Assembly: GCA_032718475.1 (NCBI GenBank)
Contig: JAUCBJ010007824.1
Span: forward strand, 49,316 to 113,315
Direction of reading: 5' to 3'
From: Nemertoderma westbladi
Taxonomy: Eukaryota; Xenacoelomorpha; Nemertodermatida; Nemertodermatidae
DNA: 64,000 nt
Of the stretch, positions 44,395 through 54,774 are shown one piece after another. The notes beneath the pieces were generated by a model. That model worked only from the letters and a program-made list of their open reading frames with translations. It was not told the origin of the DNA and ran no database searches. Every line of letters starts with the position of its first letter. The stretch's first letter is position 1. The position numbers were made by a program, and so were the translations under genes.

Positions 44395-45288
44395 GTGATA
44401 CGATACGAACAAAGGAAGGGATACGGAGACGAGGTAGACCACATCAGCAAACAACACCGCCTTTGTCAAGACAAGGATAGGATCCTGGTCATGAACTCCA
44501 GGGTGGTAAACAACACCAGCCCCATAATCCCACCAAAGCTGATAATAATCCCCAACAAGTCACCAATAGTCCAACAGATCATATGCGACGCCCATAAGTC
44601 CATACTACATGGGGGTACCAACCAGACCCTAATGGAGATTCAGAAGATATTCTGGGTAATCCAGCTCAGGAAGATGGTGAAGGCGGTGGTGGCGCAATGC
44701 CAGATGTGCCGACAGATGAAGAAGGAGAGGGCCGTGCAGGAGATGGCGCCATTGCCGACCAGCAGGGTGAGACATCATGACCCACCATCCACACATTGCG
44801 GCATGGACATGTTCGGGCCGATTAAGGTAAAGGTGATGCGGCATACAGAGAAACGCTATGGCATTATCTTCGTCTGCAATATCACGGGGGCAGTGGGGAT
44901 AAAACTTGCTCAGGACGCCACAGCGTCGGCATTTATTAATGCGTTGGAGAGGTTCGTGACCCACAGAGGAGGAATGGTTGAGGTACTATATTCAGATAAT
45001 GGGACTAACTTCGTGGGCGCAGAGAACGAGTTAGTAGAGGCACTTGACATTTTGGGGGGTGAAGATGTCAAGGCAGCGATGAGGAAACACCTAATCAGAT
45101 GGGAGAGGAGAACTCCATACGCACCACAAACGCTGGGATATGTAGAGCGACTTGCGGGAAGCTCCAAACAACTCATGAACAAGCTCACGAATAACCATGT
45201 GGTTACTGAGGACATACTAAGGACAGAGCTGGCGAAATGCGAGGGAATTATCAACAGCCACCCGCTGTATCCGGATCCGGATCTGTAA
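44395..45288 (+). pseudogene. Integrase of element C, zinc-binding domain and core
   Basis: H2C2 zinc-binding domain: HKSILH and CQMC. Core: CGMDMFGPIKVK (first Asp), YSDNGTNFVGAENE (second Asp) and LGYVERLAGSSKQLM, where the Glu of VER is the third acidic residue. The frame then breaks at tandem stops (about 45288) and resumes in 45335-45712. All three DDE residues are present. Upstream, 44174-44394 holds only fragments of the RNase H-integrase linker. Confidence 0.9.
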
Positions 45289-45334
45289 TGATGATCCAGA
45301 ATCGCTGGATGTCCTAACACCAGCACACCTGCTG

Positions 45335-45712
45335 ATGGAGAGACCAGCGAAGAGTGACATGCTAAATGTCAATCCAGACGATATACATTTGCGTCAAAGC
45401 TGGAAGGTGGCTAAGGCGATAAGTGCAGAGTATTGGGCAAGGTGGATCCAAGAGTACCTTCCAACACTGCACAAGAGGAGTAAATGGAGGAATAACCAGA
45501 GAGAGCTATGGAAGGGTGACTTGATAATCGTCACAGATGACACAATTATCAACAATCACTGGAAGTTGGCTAGGGTAGTGGAGACCTACCCCGGCGAAGA
45601 CGGAAGAATTAGATCCTTGGAAGTGAGGATCGGAGGAAAGATAGGGGCCAAAGATAGGAAGACCTACAAGAGGGCAGTAGGGAGGTGTTGCCTATTGGAG
45701 GAGTCACCCTAA
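45335..45712 (+). pseudogene. Integrase C-terminal (DUF5641-like) tail of element C
   Basis: WARWIQEYLPTLHKRSKW, GDLIIVTDD, HWKLARVVETYPGEDG and the ending RAVGRCCLLE form the usual last block of BEL/Pao Pol. The same frame upstream of the ATG reads DPESLDVLTPAHLLME, showing it was once continuous with the integrase core. Confidence 0.88.
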
Positions 45713-46906
45713 ACTAGTTGAGTCATCCAATATATTTGACTGAGGGGGTGGGAATGAGGGTGAGACACCCTTCCCACACACTAAACAGAATAAAATAAAA
45801 TAAATAAATAAAAATAAAATAAGTAGTAAAAATACTAGTACCAAGGTACACTGTAGGTAGACATTATGTACGTCTGATGCGTATGGATGTACCAACATAC
45901 ATAATATATAGGTGTAGGTAGAAACAATTATGTACATCGGACGGGTACAAATGTACCAACGTACCTAATTTACATATGCACTATTGTGGGCACTAAGGGT
46001 GTCACATGAGGAGTTGAGGGGGGTATGCATGCATGCTGTGGTGGAAGGGTACACAGTACCGTAAATACACATACTACATACTATTGTGGGCACTGAGGGT
46101 ACCATGTGAGGAGTTGAGAGGGGGGTATGCATGCATACCAGGGTGGAAGGGTACACAGTACCGTAGATACGTAATACGCACTATTGTGGGCACTGAGGGT
46201 GCCACGTGAGGAGTTGAGGGGGGTATGTACGCATACTGTAGCAAAGGGTACACAGTACCATAGTGTGGATTGGGAGGGGTATACATTGCGTGCGTCTGTT
46301 GGGCACAATGTGCCAACGTACGTAATAAATACCAGCACAAGCTGGGTCAATGGGACCAATAACACGTAATACGTACTATTGTGGGCATTGAGGGCACCAC
46401 GTGAGGAGTTGACGGGGGTATGTAGGCGTAGTAAAATAAACCGTGGAGGCCGCACAAACTGTACTACTGTAGTGCATAGCCCGTAGTACACACTTAGGGT
46501 ATTGTTACAGAGCCAGGAGACTGTCTGGTAGGAAGCTAGTATGACAATAGGAAAACTGTAGCTAGTCTTCTCTGTATACAAGTAGGAATGGATTACTTAC
46601 GTAGTAATCAAGTGGCAGATAGAATAATAGCACATATAGGGGAGAATATAAAATAATAACAAAATAATAAAATTATAGCAACTGGGAATAAAAATACTAG
46701 AATCATTAATAAAAGAAACGGACAAAATTGTAAATAGGAGCAAAAATTTACACATAGGGGAATATTTGTACTAAAAGGTAGCAAAATGAGCAGATAGGAG
46801 GTAGGCCATTGCTAATCAAAGCTAATAAGATCTTATTTAGTAACCCTCTTACCTAACTGAGGCTTTCTAAGGCCCCACCAGCTTGGTGAGAGTGAGTTGA
46901 TTCGTG
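45713..46906 (+). other. Spacer between pol and exonuclease-like gene, element C
   Basis: Non-coding; holds four copies of a 100-bp tandem unit (listed separately) and AT-rich DNA. No promoter or splice site can be assigned with confidence. Confidence 0.6.
45973..46440 (+). repeat. Tandem repeat, four units of about 100 bp
   Basis: Units start ACTATTGTGGGCAYTGAGGG at about 45973, 46081, 46181 and 46376 and contain CACGTGAGGAGTTGA, GGGGGTATG and GGGTACACAGTACC. The third and fourth are separated by about 100 bp of other sequence. Related GTACCAACRTACRTAAT motifs lie just upstream (45880-45975). Confidence 0.85.
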
Positions 46907-47866
46907 ATGGCGGAGAAACTAGTGAAGAAGAGGATGTAGGAGAAGAGCGGAAAGGTGTTACTAGTGGATTTCATGCTGAGGAATACGGAGAACAAGACGA
47001 AGGGATACTACAAACGAATCCCAAAAGCTCACAAAGCGCATGTGCTACAGGATCAGTTTAGGGAGATGCACGAGCGACGACTGGTCGGGACCTACGGGAC
47101 GCCGTCGTTGGACAACGCGATCGACGAGCATCTTCGCTACGTCGTAAAGGGGGATGAGGCTAGGCTCGGGATACCGAAGTACCCGAGGGAACCACCGAGG
47201 AAGGAGTGGAGGAAGTTTGTAGATTCCGTGGAGAGGGGTGGATACATGGTCCTAGACGACGAAGGGACTGTGGAGGATGACGATGGCTCGAGAAGGGGGT
47301 CAGGAGGATCAGCTAGAACCATATTGCTGCACTTAATGGCACCGAACGGAGATATCTTTCTATTCGACCTAGGGACCTACGGGTAGAGGAGCAGACCGAA
47401 GTTAAACCGGTTGCCGAGCGCGATGCAGGAGCTAGTGAGGTTGAAGACTATGGACAAGGTGGGATCGGCGATACGTGGCGACGCAGACAGAATTATTGGA
47501 CCAGGAACCCCGAATCTTCTGGACATGCAGGTAGTCTACATGGCTGTGACAAAACCAGACGGATTGGGATTGGTGGACAACACGGGACATTACGGAGCCG
47601 TGGCGATGGGCCAACTGATGGGACTCATCTGCCACAAGCCAATAGACTGGAACAAGTTCCGGGAGGAATACAGAGCGGAACTTGCAAACTCACTCAAGTG
47701 GGGAGCTAGACCGGGGAAGGAGGAGCTATATCACTTCCGGAAGGGAGCGATAAAGATATATCATAAGAGATATATCCTACAGGAGGACTGGATAATGATA
47801 GGTTTACTAGATCTATTCATCACGGTGATTATCGGCAGGGAGCCAACGGTGTTTCTACTATCGTGA
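46907..47866 (+). pseudogene. DEDD-type 3'-5' exonuclease-like domain, accessory gene of element C
   Basis: The frame is open from ATG 46907 (good context, GTGATGG) except for TAG at 46937-46939 and 47384-47386. Motif I: GGYMVLDDEGT, with the D-x-E pair of 3'-5' exonucleases. A typical beta strand follows (ILLHLMAPNGDIFLFDL). Motif II: KVGSAIRGDADRI followed by TPNLLDMQVVYMA, the usual helix with its Asp. Motif III: ELYHFRKGAIKIYHKRY, where the expected Asp after Lys is Gly, so catalysis would be lost. The N-terminal 80 residues are charged and unrecognised. The call rests on motif order and spacing seen by eye. It lies after pol in the same orientation. It could instead be a captured host exonuclease gene unrelated to element biology. 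Confidence 0.62.
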
Positions 47867-47924
47867 TCACCTCTTGAGCCACAGGAGAGCCTTTAAGGGG
47901 CTGAAGGCCCTTCAGCCCCTTCAG

Positions 47925-48151
47925 AGTCTCCTCTCCTCAACCCTATCCGCCTCCTGTTTCTCCCATCGCATGTATGGTGTGTCTACCTCTCTGTCCACCA
48001 GGTGTCGTGTATTGTAATATACCGACTCGCCCTTCAGTGAAGGGCGAGTCGGTATATCACAATACCCGACACCTGGTGGACAGAGAGGTAGACACACCAT
48101 ACATGCGATGGGAGAAACAGGAGGCGGATAGGGTTGAGGAGAGGAGACTAG
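47925..48151. repeat. Near-perfect inverted duplication (about 112-bp arms, almost no spacer)
   Basis: The left arm (about 47925-48037) is the reverse complement of the right arm (about 48038-48151) with two mismatches (near 48014-48020 against 48060-48066). The right arm is coding (HLVDREVDTPYMRWEKQEAD), so the left arm is the added, inverted copy. It separates the exonuclease-like and zinc-knuckle parts of the accessory gene. Confidence 0.92.
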
Positions 48152-48750
48152 AGGAGGTGGCCAGGAGAGAGAGAAGGGAGGCAGTGGGCAGAGAGGCAGA
48201 TATAAGGGGAGGGGAGTACGAGTGCGAAGCCCAGGACTTGGACGAGTTGAGGTGGGGATCGGAGACCTCAGGAGAGTTTCGGCTGGGGGATGAACAGGGT
48301 TGGATGGAAGAGACACCAATACAGTCTACATCGGGGCTGCAAGGAATGCCGATGCCTGCGGGGTCTGAGGGTGACTTCGGAAGGAAGAGACCAAGGGAGG
48401 TAGAAGGGTGGAAGGCCATGGGAGAATACCAGGCCGGAAAGGGACACAGTGGATCAACCGGGATCCCTGGTTTGGATCCGCTCCCGGCAGGGGATGAAGA
48501 AGAGGACGAGTTCGGGGTGATGCTGCCGATAGAGAGGATCGGACACGGACTGGGTGGATGGGAGAGTGATGACAGCCAGCGGGACGAGAGCCTTCTGGGA
48601 TGCACCCGGCAAATGGACCTGGGAGAATGGGGAGCCGGTAATGGACTTTGTGGCGAACACGATCTGACTGGGCGAGCAACCAGGGACGGCACCACGGGCA
48701 GTGTTTGGAGAAACGATGCTGAGGGAGGAGGAGGACGTCGATATGGGTAG
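48038..48750 (+). pseudogene. Charged linker region of the accessory gene, element C
   Basis: A continuous frame with a Glu/Arg-rich helical start (EKQEADRVEERRLEEVARRE) followed by a long Gly/Asp/Glu/Ser-rich, probably disordered stretch that includes a basic KRPREVE patch. No domain recognised. It overlaps the next entry in another frame near 48700, where a frameshift is likely. Position between two recognisable domains suggests it was their linker. Confidence 0.5.
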
Positions 48751-49456
48751 GGAGGACAACGTCGAGATGTTTACCTACCAGTGGATCCACAGACCCAGGT
48801 GGCTATGTGGAGCCAAGGACGACTTAGGGCGAGAGACATTGATAGAGGGTTGCGATTACTGTCGGAGACTAACCCATCAGCAAAAGAACTTTCTATACCG
48901 TTTCCAGAAGGGGACGACGTGTCTTTACTGCTGCGAGTCCATGCACAGGATGGGTGTGTGCCCAAGGTTGCACCACAGGTGTTCGAAGTGCAAGTTTAGG
49001 GATCACTTTGAGCACCAGTGTGACTGGATGGAGGATGAGGAGAAGTTACGCATTTTCGAGGAGTGGGCCGACGTCGGAGTCATGACATGGCAAAGGATGA
49101 AGGCCCAGGAGTTCCGATGCAGGGGCTTCTTCAACATTAATCTACAAGCCCACCAGCAAATCACCAAGAGGAGATGACCATTCACGTATCAGGATGTAGC
49201 GACAGCGGCATCATACGGAGGGGTCATCAACACCCAAAGATATCTGGATAGATGGTCACCAGAAAATAGGATAGAATTCAGGGATTTTCAGGCGGAACAC
49301 ATGCCGCATGCGATGAAAATGATCTTGTGGGACACTACCAGTGGGAAACAGGAGGGACACTCAGTGGGACCACCTGCGAAGCGATACCGTAATTTAATAA
49401 CACCCTTGCCAAAGGACCAACAATGGGGCTTGGTAAGATGGTATCAGCGAGAATGA
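48701..49456 (+). pseudogene. Tandem CCHC zinc knuckles, C-terminal part of the accessory gene, element C
   Basis: After an acidic start it has CDYC, then two knuckles of exact form C-x2-C-x4-H-x4-C: CLYCCESMHRMGVC and CSKCKFRDHFEHQC. Such tandem knuckles bind single-stranded nucleic acid in Gag and related proteins. The frame stays open to 49456 apart from TGA at 49175-49177, the extra part having YRNLITPLPKDQQWGLVRWY. With the upstream exonuclease-like domain it would form one nuclease plus nucleic-acid-binding protein of roughly 800 residues, which is inference. Confidence 0.65.
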
Positions 49457-50253
49457 GTAGACTCAAGGGTAAACAGGAAGGGAGGAAGTGACCCAGGCAG
49501 GACAACGATAGGGGTAAGGAACTTAGATGGTTCCCGGAGGGTGCGGGAGGAGCAATATAAAACTCTAGAACTGATTACAGGAGATGTCAATGTGCCTGGA
49601 AAGCACCGCATTGACAAACCAGTACAATAATTCGTAAGTGCAATTAACCAAGTGCAATTAGTATGTACGTAGGTAATCAATCAATATTAGAGAAAGTATA
49701 ATATACGTACTATAGTCAGATATAACCTTTTCCAATTAGCTACTGGGACTGGGGACTAATTGACTGAAACAGGAGGACGAGACATTAGACTGACCTCACT
49801 TCTTGAGTGCGACAGCATAAACGATAATGTGAGGCCCAGCAGAAGTGAGTGGGGATAAAACGGGTTGAGTATGGGAGGAGCATGGGGAGAAGGTGTTAGG
49901 GTATGGGGAAGTAAAAGGGTGCAAGATTCAAGCGTGGGGAGCAGGCATGGAGGGGGATGAGTCCTAAGGGACTAGTGAGAGAGAAAGGGATAACAAAGTG
50001 CGAAAGTTAAAATTGCGTGAGGAGTGAGGGCGATCATCTAAAACAGAGATGTCAGATGCCTTGGTACAGCTTAGCTCGCAGATGTACCAAGGATGGGTAG
50101 TGAAAACAGACCCATGGGGGCCAGCCTGGAAAGCTGACCCCGAGAAGAGAATTCCACTCCACATCTAATATTAGATTGGATTCCAGTTGAATTGAAGCGC
50201 ACTTAAGGTTGATGCTATCTTCTTACCGGGAAGATAGCATGGGGGGGGGGGGG
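49457..50253 (+). other. Non-coding region after the accessory gene, element C
   Basis: No coding supported. Near its end ATGCTATCTTC and GAAGATAGCAT form a hairpin directly before a run of G. Confidence 0.5.
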
Positions 50254-50700
50254 TGTAAGAGGATTCAATTCCCTGCACTACCTAGCGGAAAATGGGCGAA
50301 GTGGCTTTTTACCAATTACAGTTAGGAAGGGGACATTACCAATATAATGTCACCAAATAACCAACTCTGGCAACACACACTGCAATAGAGTTGCCAGAGT
50401 ACACCACGTATAGAGTTGAGAGGCCATAAGCCATCTCAGGGGACAAATGGGCTAGCAATTGGGAGGAAACACTTAACATCTATCTACATTAACTAACATT
50501 ACACTACTACTTACAACTAACATTAACAGGACACCCCTGTCTAGTCTGCCTTGTACATGTACATTTTGTACAGTACTGTAGTTTGAAGCTGCTAAATTAT
50601 GTGTATAGGCTTTTAGTAAGAACTACTTCAGTCAAAATGTCTCACTTTTATTGTGCTTTCTAACTGTTATTAAATTATTGAAATAAAATATTTTTCGTCT
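50254..50700 (+). repeat. Candidate 3' LTR of element C
   Basis: Starts TGTAAGAGG directly after a G-run that could be the polypurine tract. It includes an 11-bp hairpin (AACTCTGGCAA / TTGCCAGAGT, about 50360-50400) and an AATAAA at about 50683. No second LTR copy is available for comparison, so the boundaries are uncertain. Confidence 0.35.
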
Positions 50701-50902
50701 AGGGTGAGGGGGGGGGCTATAAATTTACGAAAAAAAAATTTTTGTGACAGAGGGGGGGGGGGGGGGGTCGAGCTTGCGTGACACTTAGTGACAGAGGGGG
50801 GGGGGGGGGTCAAAAAACTGGAAAATTAGAGTGACATACTTTATGAACGCCCCCTAAGGATAGGGCAAAAAACAAATGTGTGTTTTTTATAAAAACACGT
50901 GG
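50701..50902. repeat. G-run rich low-complexity DNA
   Basis: Several runs of 9-18 G (for example at about 50750-50767 and 50797-50808), twice preceded by GTGACAGA. It resembles the terminal part of a DNA transposon, but no second terminus was located. Confidence 0.5.
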
Positions 50903-51420
50903 AAACGTTCGAAATGGGGGGTTTAAGTAAGTCTGGGAAGCCAATTTTGAAAATCGGCTGTGATTGGCTGCTACAAATTTGACGTCACTGCGCAGTACTT
51001 AGATAAATTCTTATATTGGTTTCTATGGAGGGTGATTTTAGCTCCATTAAAATACACATTTAATCTCAATTATTTCACACGTGGCAAGTTGGTGAGTGCT
51101 TGCATACGGGGTCAGGCAATCTACCACGTTTGCAAAATTACAAACAGTATTGTGTCAATGTTCATGATCATGAATTTAAGTAATTGTAGTGTTAAAAGAC
51201 GCCCAAGACTCTCCGCTTTCAATTGATATACCGGAAAGTCACGTGTGAAATGATTGTGATTAAATGAGTATTTGAATGGATCTAAAATCAGCCTCCATAG
51301 AAACCAATATAAGAACTTATCAGAGCACTGCGAAGTGACGTCAAATATGTATCAGCCAATCACAGCCGATTTTCAAAATTGGCTTCCCGCGCTTATTTAT
51401 ACACGCCATTTAGACCGTTT
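50903..51420. mobile_element. MITE-like palindromic element
   Basis: Left arm 50903-51032 and right arm 51292-51420 are inverted repeats (for example GCCAATTTTGAAAATCGGCT with AGCCGATTTTCAAAATTGGC; both ends begin AAACG). The outer 35 bp of the arms are more diverged. The 260-bp centre has no coding signal. Confidence 0.85.
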
Positions 51421-51682
51421 CCTCATGATTTTTCAAATAACACACCCCGCCACTCGATTAAGGGCACCTTCTTACCCCATATTCAATTGTTTCTAGCCCA
51501 ACAATTTTTTCGCGCACCAACCCTATTAATAGAAAATATAACACAAATACAATCACCTAACAATTTATTTAAACACAAGCAATCTATAATCTAGTATAAT
51601 TAAACAAGAACATAATATATAAAACCACAATAGAATATTTAAAAAGTAGGTAATTTTAAAAATTAAGTAAATTAGGTCCTAC

Positions 51683-51800
51683 TAACTGCGACACCATTCA
51701 AGTGTGGTCTTTAAAGTCAATTCAACATCAAACTTCAAAATTAAGGAATACAGTGGTCACACTTCAACCGTTTATGGGGTGGAGAGCATTACTACAGTAG
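51683..51800 (+). pseudogene. Possible WD40-repeat remnant
   Basis: CDTIQVWSLK in one frame and IKEYSGHTSTVYGVE in the next resemble the end of one WD40 blade and the start of another, with a frameshift between. It lies next to the WD40 gene on the opposite strand. Very short, so chance resemblance is possible. Confidence 0.3.
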
Positions 51801-51999
51801 TTATTTATTCAAACGTGAAAATTTCAACCATTTCTACCAAAGTACCAAATTTATATATAAGTTTGGTGTATATATTTGACGCGGGTCATCGCCTACGTCA
51901 AACATACCGCTTATTAAACAAAAATTACTCGTATAATACGGAAATGGGCTTTCAAATTCAAGCAGAGAGCATAAAGCGTTTTTAATCAAGGATATATTT

Positions 52000-52005
52000 T
52001 TATTG
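52000..52005 (-). terminator. Polyadenylation signal of the WSB-type gene
   Basis: AATAAA on the minus strand, about 100 bp downstream of the stop codon at 52108. Confidence 0.5.
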
Positions 52006-52107
52006 CACAATATATTTTAATATTAAATATCAAAATAATTAAACAACCAAACTGTAAAAACGATAAAAATGGAAATACGTTCAATAAAAAACAATAAATT
52101 AAAAACA

Positions 52108-54774
52108 TTAAACAAACGTCTTGTATGAAAGATAATCTTTGAGACATTTTGGCAACGAAAGTTGTTCCAATGATTGGTTAGGCTGCAGTACATGTTTCCT
52201 AGCAACCACACGACACAGATGTTTCAACGATGGCACATCCCTGAGATTTCGATAAAAGTTTAAACAACCGTGAGACGTAAGGGCAACGATATGGTTGGAA
52301 TCGGGAGAGAATAGGGAGTATATACAGGTCTCTAAATGTATGTAGGAAGATGGAACGGACGGATTACTTAAGGTCCAGACGCGGACGTAGTTGTCGGTAG
52401 CGGTTGTAGTTAGTTGGGAACCGTCGCACGAAAAGGAGCAGCCTGTTAGTGCGACGCCGTTGTCGCCGCTGGCCAGCACCGGGCGAGGGGGTGGGAATAG
52501 ATGGCCCAACGAAAGGAGAACCGAGCCGCTGTCTACACTCCATACGATGACCCAGGTATCTAGTTAAAGAGGTTTTCACATTTCCCTACCGCCTTTGGTA
52601 GTTAGATAGAACCAAAATGAAACACAATTGTATTTTAAAATTTTAGAATTAGTTAACGCTGTTATTATTAGCAATATCGATTTTCGATTATTACCAATGT
52701 AATAAAAATATTTTTAAATTATATATTTATTGGTTACCGGTAATATCGGAAAAAATTTCATTGTAAAATTAAGTTAAGAAATGTGTAAAGCGGCACAAAA
52801 TTGAATTAGAAGCATTTTTGAAGCGTAATGTGGGATCCCTCACCATTTTACATTGCATGTACTATGAATGACCGGCCTAGGTAGCCTTGTAAAAGTAGTA
52901 GTAAAAGCCGGTAACTTTAAAATGAAAATGAAACTTGAAAATCCTTTACTAGGTTACGCCACAAAGATTACGTAAATTATTATTATCAAGAATTAGGTAA
53001 TAACAAAAATATCATTTAATCTTAATTAATTTTAGCCTTTATAGCTATGCCGCAACTATACCAATACTTTGATTACATTAATGGAATAAAAACAAAATAT
53101 TAAACATTTGATGTAAAATTTTATTTTGTAATAAAGCTACAAACATATTTTATATTTATATTTAATATATACCACTACGTTCGTTTGTGTAAAGTAAACT
53201 ACTCAGGTTAGCACTATGTAAAGTGGGTAAGTTGTAATGTAAAGTGAGTATAGTATTGTAAAGTGGGTAAGTAGTAACGTAAAGTGAGTAAGTTAAGTAT
53301 TAACGTGAAGTGGGTAAGTAGTAATGTAAAGGGAGTAAGTAGTAATGTAAAGTGGGGTAGTAGTAAGGTAAAGTGAGTAAGTAGTAATGTAAAGTGAGTA
53401 ATTAGTAATGTAAAGGGAGTAAGTAGTGATGTAAAGTGGGTAAGTAGTAACGTAAAGTAAGTAGTAATGTAAAGTGAGTAAGTAGTAACGTAAAGTGAGT
53501 AAGTAGTAACGTAAGTGAGTATGTAGTAATGTAAAGTGGGTAAGTGGAGTAAGTAGTAATGTAAAGTGGGTAAGTAGTAACGTAAAGTGAGTAAAGTAGT
53601 AACGTAAAGTGAGTAAGTAGTAATGTAAAGTGAGTAAGTAGTAATGTAAAGTGAGTACCGGTAAGTAGTAACGTAAAGTAGGTAAAATTCCATTATCAAA
53701 TGTCTTCCGAATCCATAATTTGAAGAAATCGCTAAATTCCAATATAAGGTCTTTCAGTAGGCTTACAGTTTGATAGTACAAGTAGTATATACAGGAGACA
53801 TTAAATTTCTTGGCTTGAAAATTTATAGGAAGGTTTCCCAACAATACATGAAGCTTACACCTAATATCTGGTGTATTTATAATTTAGTACCAAAACATCA
53901 GCAAGAATTGCATCTGATTTTCTATTACTTATTCTATTTTATTATTCAAGTAATAAATTAATAGATCAATGAAATAAAGCAGTGAGTTAAAAAAATTAAC
54001 TAGCAGATAGGGGTATGTGAAATCACCTAATGAAGCAGTAGCTAGGAGACCACCATCAGGGGAGAATGTACAGGCGATTACAGAGTTGTTATGACCAAGA
54101 AGCTGCCGAAAAATTGAATATTTACCAGTTTCGTATAGAGTTACAACGTTACTGGAAGTAACAACTGCCAGGAGGTGCCCTTGTGGGGACCAAGAACACC
54201 CGTGCACTGATCGCGAGGTGTTTATGGTAACTATTAGGTTACCATCATCCTTTAAGTCCCATATCTTAACGGTTGTATCTCGAGACGCAGAGGCCAATAG
54301 AAGACTCCCGTCGGATATAAATTCGAGATTGTGCACCACCTCGTTGTGATCCAACAGAATAAACACGAGTTTTCCGGTTTTAAGATCGAAAACCTTAATT
54401 TTTCCCGATTTCAACCCGCATGCGATTATGCTCGGGTGCTGATTGGGGTTGAATAGCTGGAAGCCTACGTACGAGCTACGCCTCCGCTGTCCTGATACGT
54501 GGGACGCGAAGGCGAGCGAATGTACCGTTTCGTGACAATCGAATTCCATGCAGACGTTATCGTCGGTAGATGAATCTGATCTAGCGATGTGTACCATTTC
54601 TGCGATGGAATTGCCGCAAGGGTAGGCGAAATAGTGACGACGTGAGGGAGAGAATGATCCCGTTATAGGCCTATATGGTTGATTTAGCGAAGGAGAACGG
54701 TTGAATTTGAACTTCCTTTCAGCTTTCAAGGAGACAAGATCAGATAAGGAGCACGAAAAACTTCCAGTATCCAT
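52108..54774 (-). CDS. wsb: WD repeat and SOCS box-containing protein (WSB1/WSB2-type)
   Basis: Two coding exons on the minus strand: 54774-54027 and 52559-52108, 1,200 nt in all, 399 residues (vertebrate WSB proteins are about 400-420). The donor is GTGATT after ...ACTGCTTCATTAG and the acceptor AG before ATACCTGG; joining keeps the frame and gives a normal WD blade (ASLDTWVIVWSVDSGSVLLS). Residues about 110-330 hold WD40 repeats (SASRDTTVKIWDL, CTFSPDGGLLATAS, ATDNYVRVWTLS). The C-terminus has the WSB hallmark HLFPPPRP and the SOCS box (VPSLKHLCRVVARK, LPKCLKDYLSY). WSB proteins are substrate receptors of Cullin5-Elongin B/C ubiquitin ligases: WD40 binds the substrate, the SOCS box binds Elongin. 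WSB1 versus WSB2 cannot be decided. No stops, so probably functional. Confidence 0.93.
52560..54026 (-). other. Intron of the WSB-type gene (1,467 bp)
   Basis: GT...AG on the minus strand. It contains a minisatellite and otherwise AT-rich DNA. Vertebrate WSB genes have many introns, so one coding intron indicates loss or a different ancestral structure. Confidence 0.85.
53216..53680. repeat. Minisatellite in the WSB intron, about 21-bp unit
   Basis: Around 20 units of AGTAGTAAYGTAAAGTGRGTA with length variants. The plus strand reads as repeated GTAAGT, but the gene is on the other strand, so these are not its donor sites. Confidence 0.92.

Larger units (their letters stand above)
40490..50700 (+). 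mobile_element. BEL/Pao element C, degenerate, 5'-truncated, with an exonuclease-like accessory gene
   Basis: Gag, zinc knuckle, protease, RT, RNase H, integrase and integrase tail follow one another in plus orientation but change frame at least eight times. After pol come a tandem-repeat spacer, a gene with exonuclease-like and zinc-knuckle regions, and a G-run followed by TGTAAGAGG that may be polypurine tract plus 3' LTR start (about 50254). No 5' LTR was found. Codon use and motif spelling differ from elements A, B and D, so it is another lineage. Outer limits are approximate. Confidence 0.75.

Noticed and set aside
45704-46581. Minus-strand His/Pro/Tyr-rich frames over the 100-bp repeats
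   Set aside because: Translations of a tandem repeat whose unit stays open by chance.
47921-48790. Pro/Ser-rich minus-strand frames opposite the accessory gene of element C
   Set aside because: Shadow of the G-rich plus-strand coding sequence, which has recognisable continuation into zinc knuckles.
53214-53844. Thr/Tyr/Leu-rich minus-strand frames
   Set aside because: Translation of the 21-bp minisatellite in the WSB intron.
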